In this document: in pieces, positions 11,942 to 22,760 of the stretch
How positions within the stretch are numbered: the first letter of the stretch is position 1
How the letters are laid out: each line of letters starts with the position of its first letter
Source of the DNA: Austropuccinia psidii
Taxonomy: Eukaryota > Basidiomycota > Pucciniomycetes > Pucciniales > Sphaerophragmiaceae
Assembly (NCBI GenBank): GCA_023105745.1
Contig: JALGQZ010000011.1
Span: 11,184,975-11,248,974, forward strand
Length of the DNA: 64,000 nucleotides
Reading direction: 5' to 3'
The notes under the pieces: model-generated
What the model was told of the DNA's origin: nothing
Database searches by the model: none
The model's input: the letters and a program-made list of their open reading frames with translations, nothing else
Made by a program: the position numbers and the translations under genes

Positions 11942-12253
11942 AATGGATGGCATCCATTGATGGAGAAGAAAAACATGATGCTTTTGACACTAGAATGGAG
12001 GAAAAACAACCCTCCACCACCAAAACCAGTGCCAAAAACAGCCCCAGTGGCCAGCAGAAGCAATTCCAATGTGAAAAAGCAGCCACAAACTCCAAACAAG
12101 GGCAAAGGGAAGGCACCAGCCCCAAAACCTTACAGCCAGGGCTACAGAATCCCAAAGATTCAGCAGGATGCCATGGAAAATGTATTTCAGATGGCCAGAA
12201 CCATGATGAAATTACAGAAGAAGGAGGAAGCCAGATTAAGATTCCAGAAATGA
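11942..12253 (+). pseudogene. ORF1 C-terminal half (A2)
   Basis: Starts at the deletion junction and reads the second half of ORF1 without a stop to TGA 12251. It has the same tryptophan-rich NGWHP segment, a PPPPKPVPK run, a lysine-rich stretch and a C-terminal helix ending RLRFQK. The stop again lies in an ATGA. It is in frame +1 relative to the overlapping Gag frame, as in A1. Its start is lost. Confidence 0.6.
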
Positions 12254-13850
12254 TTTCTGACATATTTGATTCCATCCCAGAGTTGTACAATGCTATAAAT
12301 GACGTGAAAAAACACCTTTCTGATAAAAATGAAACCATTTGTAACAACATTAAAACAAACAACCTGAGTCTGTGCCAAATTAATGAAACACTTATGTCTT
12401 TTGAAAAAGTTTTAAGAACAATAAAAAATTCCAATAATGATAATTCTTCTAACAATAAAATAAATGAACAATCTGCCATTATTAAAGAATTAACAGATAA
12501 ATATTTTAAATTCAATATTGATGACATAATTGAAACAAGAATTAAACAAGCCATAAATATTATCAAGACAGATAACAAGAAAGTCCTTGATGACATTTCA
12601 AATTCATTTACTGCAGTAAAGACATATACCATTGCCTTGAAAAATTGTTTTGATGCTTCACAAGAAGAAGTATCAAAATTATCTATGAAATTGAATCAAG
12701 TCACTGCTGATAATACAAGACAGACAGAGTTATGGCAAGAACTGACACATAAGGAAGACATGTAGAAAATTGAAGTAATAAATTTAATACAAAGCTTCCA
12801 ACATGAATACAGAAACTCCCAAAGGTGTAGCAACAGTAAAATGAATGACATTGAACAAATACTGAATACCTTACCAAGAATGTCTACACCTCTAAATCAA
12901 AGTGAGGGCACAAGAATTTCAAATCAACAAGTATTGGATCCTGATAATTCACAATTGAAAAATGAATTATCTACTTCTTTTCATAACTTGGAACCATCAA
13001 TGGGCCAAGCACTCTTGAAAGAAGTTCCAAAACTTAAAGAATGGCCTCACTTCAGTGGTGAAGGAGAGTATGACCATATGGAATTCATTAGAGGTATTGA
13101 CATGATCAAAGAGGATTTTGAATTACCAGACAGATTGGTAACAGCCAGGTTTAATACCTTGTTTACCAGATCAGCTCACAGATGGTACATCAAAATAAGA
13201 CAAGCACATGGACACCAGAGTTGGACTTGGTGGAAAACCCAAATCATCAACAAATGGACAAATGATGCTTGGAGGTTTAAAGTTGAAACAGCCTTTGAAT
13301 CTGCCAAATTTAATGCTGATAAAGACAAAGCTTTACCATGTTTTTGCCAACAAAAGGACAGATTAACAGCATTATATCCTGACATGTCAGAATTTATGAT
13401 CCATAGAAAAATTCTGAGAGAATGTGGAGGTGACTTAGAGCATGCTGTCAAAAGCAGGACTACTGGACAATCTTCAGCAGAGCATATTATCAATATACTA
13501 GAAGAAGTAACCACCAGAACCAAAATTGGTTCTAGTAGGGTGAATTTCAAAACAAGGTTTAATACACCTTGGAAAGATTCTGTGGACAGAAACCCCAAAG
13601 AAAATTCTAGTAATATTAAATATAAATCTGCAGATACCGTCAGAAAGTACCATATTTGCCAAAGCACCACCCATTTAGCCAATACATGTCCAAAAAGGGG
13701 GGAAATCAATGAAATTGACATTGAAAAGGAACCAGATGTTGAAAAAGAAGACATAACTGAAGAAAATTCAGATGACAAGTCATCCATATTTTCTGAATCT
13801 TCAAAAGATATAGAAAACATCAATGCCACTTTTGACATCATGGAATCTTA
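11947..13850 (+). pseudogene. gag: Gag of A2
   Basis: One frame with a single TAG at 12763. The first about 100 codons overlap ORF1 and are low in hydrophobic residues. The following segment from about 12250 is rich in I/L/K/N and looks coiled-coil. The capsid region begins near 13030 with PHFSGEGEYDHMEF. The zinc knuckle has lost its first cysteine (Y-H-I-C at about 13650), leaving x-x2-C-x4-H-x4-C. An acidic tail leads straight into the protease in the same frame, with no frameshift, so this family appears to make one Gag-Pol frame. Confidence 0.88.
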
Positions 13851-16800
13851 TTCCCACTTACCACGATTGAGCAATGGTCAACTTGATTTATCAAAAGTTC
13901 AAGATGCACAACTTATGAAGACAAAACCAAACAGAGGAAAAGGCTATACAGCTGGTAATTCCTGTATAACAGAAGTGGTGATTGACAACAAGCCCAACAA
14001 ACTTTTGCTTGACCCAGGAGCCTTCTGCTCTTGTCTTGGAAAATCTTTTCTTAAGACTTGTGTACCAAATTTTGAATGCCAATTGTTACCAATTGATGGT
14101 ATAAAATTCAACAGTGCAAGTAATCCAATGAAAGCATTAGGAATATTTGAGACCAATGTCATATTCCCACACATAAATGGGAATTTAAGGATCACAGTTG
14201 AATTTGTTGTTATGGAAAATTGCTCTAGTACCCATTTTATATTGGGAAATGACTATTTAATCATGTATGGGATAGATTTACATAATAACAAAAACAGATA
14301 CTTTACAATTGGGGACAATAAGTGCCAGAAATTTGCCTTTTTACCATTTAAAAGACAAATTTCAGTAAACAAAGTATCACCAGTCAACTTAGAGTTAGAG
14401 AAATTCAAGTCTGAACAGTTAAATGAGGCTGAAATAAGCCTTCATCTGACTGATAAACAAGAAAATGAACTTTCTTCCCTTTTGTATGACCACAGAGGAG
14501 CATTTGCTACAGACAAAGAACCTCTGGGAGCAATTATTGGTCATGAAGTTGACATCATTCTTAACATTGAGAGACCTTATCCACCACTCTTAAGAAGACC
14601 TGCTTATCCAGCAAGTCCAAAATCAAGAGAAGCTCTAGAAATTCATATCAAAGAACTTCTGGACCTTGGTTTAATAAGAAAAGTAGGGCACAATGAGGAA
14701 GTAGAAATAGCTACACCAGTCATAGTGGCGTGGCATAATGGAAAATCCAGAATGGTTGGGGACTTTAGAGCTCTGAACACTTATACTGTCCCAGACAGAT
14801 ACCCAATACCAAAAATCCGAATTGCCCTTACTCAAATATCTCAAGCAGTGTATATAACCACTATGGATGCCCTTAAAGGATTCGATCAAAATGTGGTAAC
14901 ACCAAGAGCAAGAAAATAATTGAGAATTATTGTTCATTGTGGAGTGTATGAATACTTAAGGATGCCCTTTGGTATCAAACATGCACCTTCACACTTCCAA
15001 AGAATGATGAATGAAATCTTCCCTGAAGAACTGTCAGAGGGATGGTTAATCATTTACATTGATGACATTATTATCTGTTCAAAGACTTGGGAGGAGCACA
15101 TGTCCAGATTATCAAGAGTTTTGACAAAAATCCAATAAGTAAACATGAAAATATCCTTGAAGAAATGTCATTTTGGATTTAAAGAACTTAAAGCACTAGG
15201 AAATGTTGTATCTGGTTTGTCCCTTGGAATTGACAAAAACAAAGTTGCAGCAGTATTGTTAAAACCCATGCCTCAGAATAAGAAGGAAATTAAGTCATTC
15301 TTAGGTTTTGCAGGATATTACAGGCAACACATTAAAGATTTTGCATCCATAGCAAGACCACTTTATAAGTTGTGTGACAAAGACACAGTGTTTGAGATGA
15401 CTGTTGACAGAGTCAAAGCTTTTGAGTCTCTAAGAGAAGCATTGACCACTGCTCCACTCTTACTGATGCCAGACTTTAAATTGCCTTTCAAACTGTATAT
15501 TGATGCATCAGGGGATGGTCTGGGTGCTGCACTTCACCAAGTTCAGATCATAAATGATAAGCCTGTAGAAGGACCCATATGTTTCATATCCAGACAAATC
15601 AAATCAACTGAAGCCAGATATGGAGCAAGTCAGATGGAATGTCTGTGCCTTGTCTGGGCCTTGGAGAAATTGAACTACTTCTTAGAGGGATGTGTTTTTG
15701 AAGTAATAACAGATTGTACAGCTGTCAAATCACTTTTGAACATGAAAACACCTAACAGAAACATGCTCAGATGGCAAATAGCCATACAAGAATACAGAGG
15801 CAATATGACTATTGTTCATAAGGATGGAAATATTCATAAGAATGCAGATGGACTAAGCAGATGGCCATTACCAAATAATATTGATAATCCTGCTTATGTT
15901 CCAGAAGAAGCTTCACCACAAATTCCAATAGAAGGAATAAGTGTTACAGACTTGAACACCACCTTCTTTGAAGAATTCAGAAGTAGTTACACTCAAGATA
16001 AGAATTGTAGCATCTTATGCCAATTACTTAACAAAGACTGTAAAGACAACTCTCTTATACATGCCTTGGATGAAGTATGGAGGAAATCTGACGATGAAGG
16101 AAGATTACACCTACTGGATGGTATAATTTACCACAGAACTAAGCACACATGTGTCATGACAGTTGTAGACAGGTCATTAATTAATCTTGTACTAAAAGAA
16201 TGCCATGATAGTCCCTTTTAAGGACATCTGTCTGAAGACAGAACAAGGGAAAAAGTAAAGACCTGCATATGGTGGCCAATTTGGCAGAGAGATGTTGCAG
16301 AGTATTGCAAAACCTGTGACAGATGCCAAAAGGAAAATAAATCCATGGGCAAAAGACTTGGAAATATGATAAAAATCCAAGAACCAAACAGACCTTGGGA
16401 AATTGTCCATATGGATTGGGTAACTGGCCTACCACCAGGAGGTGACAGAAGCTATAATTCTTGCCTAGTAATTGTGGACAGATTCAGTAAAACCCCAATC
16501 TTTTGACCATATCACAAAGATGATACAGCCATGGATACAGCTCTTCTGATATGGAATAGAGTAGTGTCATGGACTGGGATATTTACAAATATCATCAGTG
16601 ATAGAGATCCCAAATTCACTTCAGCACTATGGACAAATCTTCACCAATTATTTGGCACTAAACTGTCTTTCTCTACAGCCTACCACCCACAAACTGATGG
16701 CCTGGCTGAAAGAATGATCCAAACATTAGAGGACACGGTGAGAAGAATTTGTGCATATGGCCTTGAATTCAAAGATTGTGATGGATTTACCCATGAGTGG

Positions 16801-17514
16801 TGTACTCTGTTACCAGAACTGGAATTAGCATATAAAACATCAATCCATGCCAGTACCAATCAGACTCCTGCTATTCTAGAAAAAGGATGGAACGCCAAGT
16901 TACCCCAAGATTCCTTGAGGAAAGACTTAATTGAAATACATCCCACAGCTTCTAGCTTCAAAGGAATGCTAGACAAAGCTAGAAAGCATGCAGTAAGGTG
17001 CATGGAGGACTCTTTTGCATATGCTAAAGACAAATGGGATAAATCAAATGCAACTCCAGATTTCAAAGTGGGGGAGCTAGTTCTCTTATCCACCACTAAC
17101 TTCAATAACATCAAAGGATGTAAAAAGTTGAAAGACTCCTGTTCAGGACCTTTTGTGATTAAAGCCCTCCATGGAGAAAATGCTGTTGAAGTAGAGTTAT
17201 CTGAAGAACTTAGCAATAAGCACCCTACATTTCCAGTGAGCTTGATAAAACCATATAAATCTAGTGATGCTGAGAAATTTCCCTTGAGGAATAAGGTTCC
17301 CCAAGTTATACCTCCTATTGAGACATCTGGTACTAAGAAAATAACCAAAGTCCTTAAAGAAAGGAAATTAAGAACCAAGAAAGTAAGGGAATACCTTGTT
17401 AGATACAGTGACCCAACTTGTGAAGATGAATGGTTAGAAGAAAAAGATATACCAGAAGCTACCAAAATCCTCAGAAGATTCAGACACACTAGAAACACCA
17501 ATATTACAAAGTAA
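13851..17514 (+). pseudogene. pol: Pol of A2 (PR-RT-RH-IN-chromodomain)
   Basis: The best preserved pol of the window's A copies. It has protease LLDPGAF (about 14008) and RT with VGDFRALNTY and an intact YIDDIII catalytic box (about 15055). RNase H D-E-D-D motifs are all visible. The integrase zinc region carries H..H and C-x2-C, and the integrase core carries DWVTGLP, SDRDPKF and the [11 protein letters not shown] block. The chromodomain is at about 17340-17500. Only nonsense changes break it: TAA 14917, TAA 15136, TAA 16219 and TGA 16504. The stop at 17512 lies 11 bp before the polypurine tract. Some residues next to motifs differ from A1 (GFDQN against GFHQN). Confidence 0.92.
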
Positions 17515-17536
17515 CATTTTTTTTAGGGTGAGGGAA

Positions 17537-18611
17537 TGTGAGCCTTAGAGGTAATTTCATATATCCAAAAGACCACAAATACAAAATTAACATATTAATA
17601 TAAATGAAAGAAATTTATTTATTATAATAAAAATCAAAATATAAATATAAAATTATATTCAAAATTAGAAATTGAATTACCATTTAAAAATAAAATTACA
17701 TTAAATTTTGAAATGATCAAATTACATTTATACTTGAAAAAATTAAGTAAAAATGAATTTTTAACAAAATTATAAAAAAATAAAAGAAATTTGGCAGAAA
17801 GTTAAATGAAAATTACTATAGCTTTCTATGTAATAAATAAACATATAAAATTTATTTCACCATTGGATTCCTCATAAAAAATCAGGTGTGGTCACCTGTG
17901 AGTGACATTTTTGTAGCTCAACTCTAAATAAGCTTAAATTAAGTTTTTAGTATTTTCAATACAAAAGTTGAAAATCCTCAAAACTTTAATTTAATTCACA
18001 CCACATGTGGTGCTAACCATCAATTTTTGTGTTAAAATTGAGGTGTTGTGTTTAGTTTAGAAGTTATGAGGAATTGAAGTATTTTCAATTGAATTCAATT
18101 GAAATGTCAAAATGTGCCCGTGTATTACATAAGTGAACTTTGATTTACATATTAGGTGTCAATTATTACTGTATTGTTCTGTACAATTGAATTGAATTAC
18201 ATATGTAAATTATAAGTATAATACATGATGAGGAATTAAAGGAAAAATAAATTGGAAAGATTAAATTTGGGGGGGAAAAGGAAGTCCAGCTCTAAGGGGG
18301 AGCTAGACCCCCAAAGTCCTTTCTGACAGGCGTGGGATGTCAAAATTCACGCAAAAGTTCATCACTTTTGGCCTGGAATTGAGCTACAGGGTCTGTGGAC
18401 TCAATTGATGATGAGGTTTTGATACCAACTGGGGTAGTTTTAGCTGTTGCCAAGAGGGTAAAACTACCCTTAAGATAAAACAATCATAGTAAAAACAGTT
18501 TTAACTGGTTTCTACGCCTCTGACACACATTCTGACGTGGTTTGAAGGCTCTAGGCCTGGTATTGCTATAGTAATGGCTGATTTAAGGGTCTAAAATGGC
18601 TAAAAATGGCT
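17537..18611 (+). repeat. 3' LTR of A2, truncated
   Basis: Follows a purine tract and starts TGTGAGCC. It matches the other family A LTRs to a GGCTAAAAATGGC repeat, then ends before the promoter box. The break lies within a short direct repeat (TGGCTAAAAA twice). Confidence 0.88.
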
Positions 18612-18915
18612 AAAAATTTATTTCACATGTTGTCTCATTGGTTTTTGAAATAAATAAGGATTTGTGTCTTTTATAAGGTGTTATTACTTATAACTTATTA
18701 CATATTGACTTTACAGATATGCCATAAAAATGGTATATGTGTATTTCACCATGGGGAATCTAATGGTGTAATTTATTTCACATGTTTATTCATTGGTGTT
18801 TAATTTAAACTAAGTTTCATACTAATTTATGGTATTTTTTTAGCTTTAAGGTACTTATTTTTAATGTATAATTATATTAAATATTTCTTGTGACCTTTTT
18901 GGGTATGTGGTCAAA
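18612..18915 (-). repeat. Diverged inverted LTR fragment related to family A
   Basis: No gene. Read on the minus strand it shows blocks recalling the start of the family A LTR: a CATACCCAAAAAG block, then a block with CCAATGAATAAACATG followed by TTCACCATT-like sequence, in the same order. It is too diverged to set limits with certainty. Confidence 0.35.
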
Positions 18916-19550
18916 TCTCAAAGGTTCACAATCCACCTTGGCCACCAAATTCATTCAATGAAGTCTGGATTCATCAAGCTGTGTATTTTCAATCATAAAC
19001 CATGGGAAGATCATTCAACATGGTTCAATTCTCATTTTGAAAAGGTATAAACTCTATCAGAAAGTCAATACAGCTTCCAGGATTCAATTAAGATCAGCTG
19101 TCAGCCTGAAGGAGCCAATCTCTCAACCAATATTATATAACAGCCTCTATTTCAACCCTTGGGGGCTTTTCCCCAAGTTAATTAATATGCTTTTATTTAT
19201 ATCTATCTCTATTTTCTTTCATCTTCATTGTCAATGCTGATATTTTTGAGTCAATAATTTGCACCTTTCTCCTTCTTTCTTTGCCTGTCAGTGGATATTG
19301 GTGGTCATATCCTTTTTTAATTCTATTGTTCATTTTGGCAGGTTGAAACAGTGATTAAGGACTTAATTGGTTGGCTCTTTGGCCATTTGGATTCCTTTTC
19401 TCTTATTGCATCTCATTTTGTACTTGCATATTTTCTTAGAGAAATCTTATTCTTTTATTTTATCTTATTCAATTTTTGTAGTCTTCCAAGTGAGTTCCCT
19501 GATTACTGAGTGCCAGGCCACTAGTGTTTTCCCCAAGAGCCCCTGTGACG
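18916..19550 (-). repeat. Family C LTR fragment, inverted
   Basis: The reverse complement of this stretch follows the solo LTR at 27041 for about 600 bp. It starts at the CACAGGGGCTCTTGG-like end and passes through the AAGTGAGTTCC block and the TTAATTAA/CCCCC region to the GAATTGAA..ATGATCTTCCCATG part. The terminal base is changed (TGTGACG for TGTGACA). The LTR's far end is missing, so it is a truncated copy in the opposite orientation. Confidence 0.7.
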
Positions 19551-21739
19551 GGCCTGAGGTCATAAATGGCCAGGAAAGTTGGGTGTGGCAAAAAGGCCAC
19601 TTCACACCACCAGGGGACAATTGGCCATAAAATGATAATATAGTAAATTTTCCATAAATTGGTACAAGCAAGAATTTCCAAAAACCACCAATTTGGGGTC
19701 TCTTCTCATGGTGGTGACACATATTCATACATATGTAAAGTGAAGTATACCAAGCTGTGGAGCTAATCAAGCCCTAAAATTCTGTATCATTCAAATTCTA
19801 ATATCTCAAACATTGACAGAGATATCTGGCTTGAAAGTTTCTCAAGGCATATAATGATTTTCTAAAATACATCAAAGAACTTTAATACCTTATAAATTCT
19901 ACTATTTTTGGGAAGGGTGAATATGAAGCATGAAATTTTGAAGGGCTCCTTAAGACCTTCAACCCTGTACCCATGGATTCCTGATACCTCAAAAACTGAA
20001 TGAGATATCTGGTTTGGAATTTTTTTTGACAAATACTGTTCTGTAATAGACTTTTACCAATCAGCACTGGTCTTATACTCTTATGATAATTCTAGTTTTG
20101 AAGCTCAAATGCTTCCAGAATGACTAACATTAGTCATATAAGCTACCTGGAGACATCATAACAGTGCTGAAATGGCAGGTGAAAATCATTTTAACCATTT
20201 ATTGCTGAAGAATGATCAGTTGTGGTCTTAAAAGCACAACTGTAACAGTACTGATGTCAAAATAGTTGATTCTGAAACACCAACTGGCCTCCAGAGTGAG
20301 AATTTTCCCTCTTAAGCCATATGATGAGCTTATAAGCCCCTTGCAGTCTGCAAAATGGAGGAAAGAACATCTTTTCTCACTGGAAAGATGTCCATAATCA
20401 TTAACTAGAATTCTTACATATTAAATTTGTCAATCACGCTTATTACTTTTAGAATTATATGAATATAACAATGCATTTAATTAGTGTAGTTGATTGTTAA
20501 AGTCAGATGATATCAAACAACTGCTCCAAAGACCCTCAGTATACTCATCACCACTGTCACTTTTAAGAGGAGGGCCTTATTATCCATTTTTAATTATTTT
20601 TTACCATGTCACAGTCATAGTTCTAGATTGGATTTACTATTTTAAGCTACTACATAGGCTCATCCGGACACTCTTTTTGCACATTACTTGAGCTGTGCAA
20701 ATGAAGGATACTAGGATTATTAGTTTGCCATACTGCTATCACTGCACATATAACTAAGGTATATATTTTTTAACATAAACTCATTTAAATATTTCCCACT
20801 GAGAAGGATACATTCATTTCTTATACAACTGATTCCTGGAAAAGCCCAAATGTGACTTTCTATATGAAAGTCACCAGGAATTTGTTAGATGAAGATCCAC
20901 CATGAAAAAAAAGCTACCCCCACAGGCAGGGGTAGCAGGTCCAACCTAGGTCCAACCTGGGTCTCAACCTTGGTTCTAACCTTGAAATATTCTTTCAGAG
21001 ACTTACATCTACATAGCTTTATTTTTCTTATTACTCATTAATGTCCCATATTTATGTCAAAAATCTGTTTCACAAGTGTTTGAAGCTTAATTTATAGCCA
21101 TTTATATTTCTGAATATAGAGTAGTTTATTTTGATTTAAATATTTGTACTATTCTGCTTATTATTTGAAATATTAATTTAATTCCATTCTTCCAGCTTCA
21201 TAAAATTTTTCCAATATATTGCAGCTATTACCAGTGTGTTGAGTTTGACCATTTCTCAAAGAAATATCAATGTTCCTTATGTAGGCTAAGCTGATTCTTG
21301 ATTCAAATTGCTACATGTTGTTTTAAATACCTCATTATCCTTCACATTGGAATGATTTTCTAAAAAATTTGCCATAAAGATTTTTAAAAACAATACAAGT
21401 TTTGAAATTTTATGGTTCCCATTTATTTTTCAACCTTGTCACCTCTCATATCAGCTATTTATTACCATAGATTTTAATCTATTCTTTTTAGCTCAAATGT
21501 TATTGATTACACAATTTCTTTCCAGAAAAAGGTGCAAATAATAATCTTGAGGAAGTTTGTTACAAAGGAAAAAATCATATTTCTTTTTGAATTTTAAATT
21601 TTCTCTTTCTCTTTTAATTCTTTATATCACTGGGTCTCTGAATAATCTTTGGGTTTGTCTAATACTTATACCATTTATTTTTTAATGATTTGGAATTTTT
21701 TTCTTTCTTTACAATCTTTACAATCTATTTTTCAATTTA
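19551..21739. other. AT-rich spacer without recognisable gene
   Basis: Nothing coding is supported; open frames are short and lack any motif. Two short phrases (near 19800 and 19985) of the form ATATCTCAAA..CTGACAGAG-like sequence also occur in family B LTRs, which suggests an old, distantly related LTR in 19700-20100. Confidence 0.4.
20913..20936. other. GC-rich hairpin in AT-rich spacer
   Basis: A perfect 8-bp stem (GCTACCCC / GGGGTAGC) with an 8-nt loop, followed by a short imperfect GGTCCAACCT repeat. It is isolated in AT-rich DNA. Function unknown. Confidence 0.4.
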
Positions 21740-21814
21740 CTCAGTTTGTTAATTTTTTTAATTTTTTTAATTTTTTTAATTTTTTTAATTTTTTTTATTT
21801 TTTTAATTTTTTTA
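21740..21814. repeat. (AATTTTTT)n microsatellite, left part
   Basis: T-rich 8-bp units that resume at 22384 on the other side of the MITE. The microsatellite was evidently the insertion target. Confidence 0.8.
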
Positions 21815-22383
21815 GGGTGTTGGTAAACACACGTAAGCTTTTAGTAAAAACACGTAAGCCCTTACGTGTTTTTACTAAAAACTTACGTGTTTTTACCAAT
21901 TTATGGTAAAAACACGTAATTATATGTTAAAAAGACATAAGGGGTGGTTTTTAAATGAAATATGCCTATTTATGGCATTTTTAAGGCCATTAATGGCATT
22001 ATAAATGCAATAAAGGGCATTATTAATTCCATCAATGGAATTGTTAATGCCATTTATGGTATTTTGAAGGCCATTAATGCCATTTATGGCATTGTTAAGG
22101 CCACAAATGACATTAACAATGCCATTTATGGAAATTTTAAGGCTATAAATGACATTAACAATCCTCTGACTGGCATTTTTAAGGCCATTAATGGCATTTA
22201 TGGAATTATTAATGTCATTTATAGCCTTACCAATTCCATCAATGGCATTTTTAATGGAATTTATAGCCTTAAAAATTCCATAAATGGCATTGTTATTGTC
22301 ATTTTTGGGTCCAACATTTTTAGTAAAAACACGTAAGGGCTTACGTGTTTTTACTAAAAGCTTACGTGTGTTTACCAACACCC
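21815..22383. mobile_element. 569-bp MITE with perfect 67-bp terminal inverted repeats
   Basis: The ends read GGGTGTTGGTAAACACACG on the left and its exact complement on the right. Complementarity is unbroken for 67 bp on each side (21815-21881 and 22317-22383). Within each terminal repeat a further perfect palindrome is built around ACACGTAAG/CTTACGTGT. No transposase is encoded, so it would depend on another element. The target duplication cannot be read because both flanks are (A/T) microsatellite. The superfamily is not assignable from the termini alone. The identity of the two arms suggests a recent copy. Confidence 0.88.
21955..22310. repeat. Near-palindromic AATGGCATT tandem core of the MITE
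   Basis: The interior is a degenerate run of short units such as AATGGCATTTATGGCATT and AATGCCATTAATGG. Because each unit nearly equals its own complement, both strands stay open and both read as an I-N-G-I-x-N-A-I-like heptad repeat. I treat these as by-products of the DNA repeat, not as genes. Confidence 0.7.
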
Positions 22384-22760
22384 TTTTTTTAATTTTTTTA
22401 ATTTTTTTAATTTTTTTAATTTTTTTTATTTTTTTTATTTTTTTTATTTTTTTTATTTTTTTAATTTTTTTAATTTTTTTTATTTTTTTTATTTTTTTTA
22501 TTTTTTTTATTTTTTTTATTTTTTTTATTTTTTTTATTTTTTTTATTTTTTTATTTTTTTTTTATTTTTTTTATTTTTTTTATTTTTTTAATTTTTTTTC
22601 TTTTTTTTCTTTTTTTCTTTTTTTTATTTTTTTTATTTTTTTTATTTTTTTTATTTTTTTTATTTTTTTTATTTTTTCTATTTTTTTTATTTTTTTTTAT
22701 TTTTTTTATTTTTTTTATTTTTTTTATTTTTTTTATTTTTTTATTTTTTGGATTTTGTTT
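22384..22760. repeat. (ATTTTTTT)n microsatellite
   Basis: About 370 bp of nearly pure T with an A every seventh or eighth base. Open frames across it (Phe/Ile strings) are artefacts. Confidence 0.9.

Larger units (their letters stand above)
10326..18611 (+). mobile_element. Ty3/Gypsy chromovirus copy A2, deleted leader
   Basis: Second family A copy. Its two LTRs share diagnostic variants absent from A1's LTRs (for example GCGTGGGATGTC and GGCTCTAGGCCTGG), so they belong together and A2 is a separate insertion. A deletion joins the 5' LTR at about 11940 to a point inside ORF1/gag, removing the LTR end, the primer-binding site and about 0.8 kb of leader and ORF1. The gag-pol frame is otherwise continuous from 11947 to 17514 with five stop codons and no indel. 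The 3' LTR is truncated at about 18611. Confidence 0.88.

Noticed and set aside
11853..12632. 259-codon minus-strand frame over A2 LTR and gag
   Set aside because: Crosses the LTR-gag deletion junction, so it cannot be an ancestral gene.
13176..13841. 221-codon minus-strand frame inside A2 gag
   Set aside because: Antisense shadow of the Gag frame; the corresponding A1 region does not preserve it and it has no motif.
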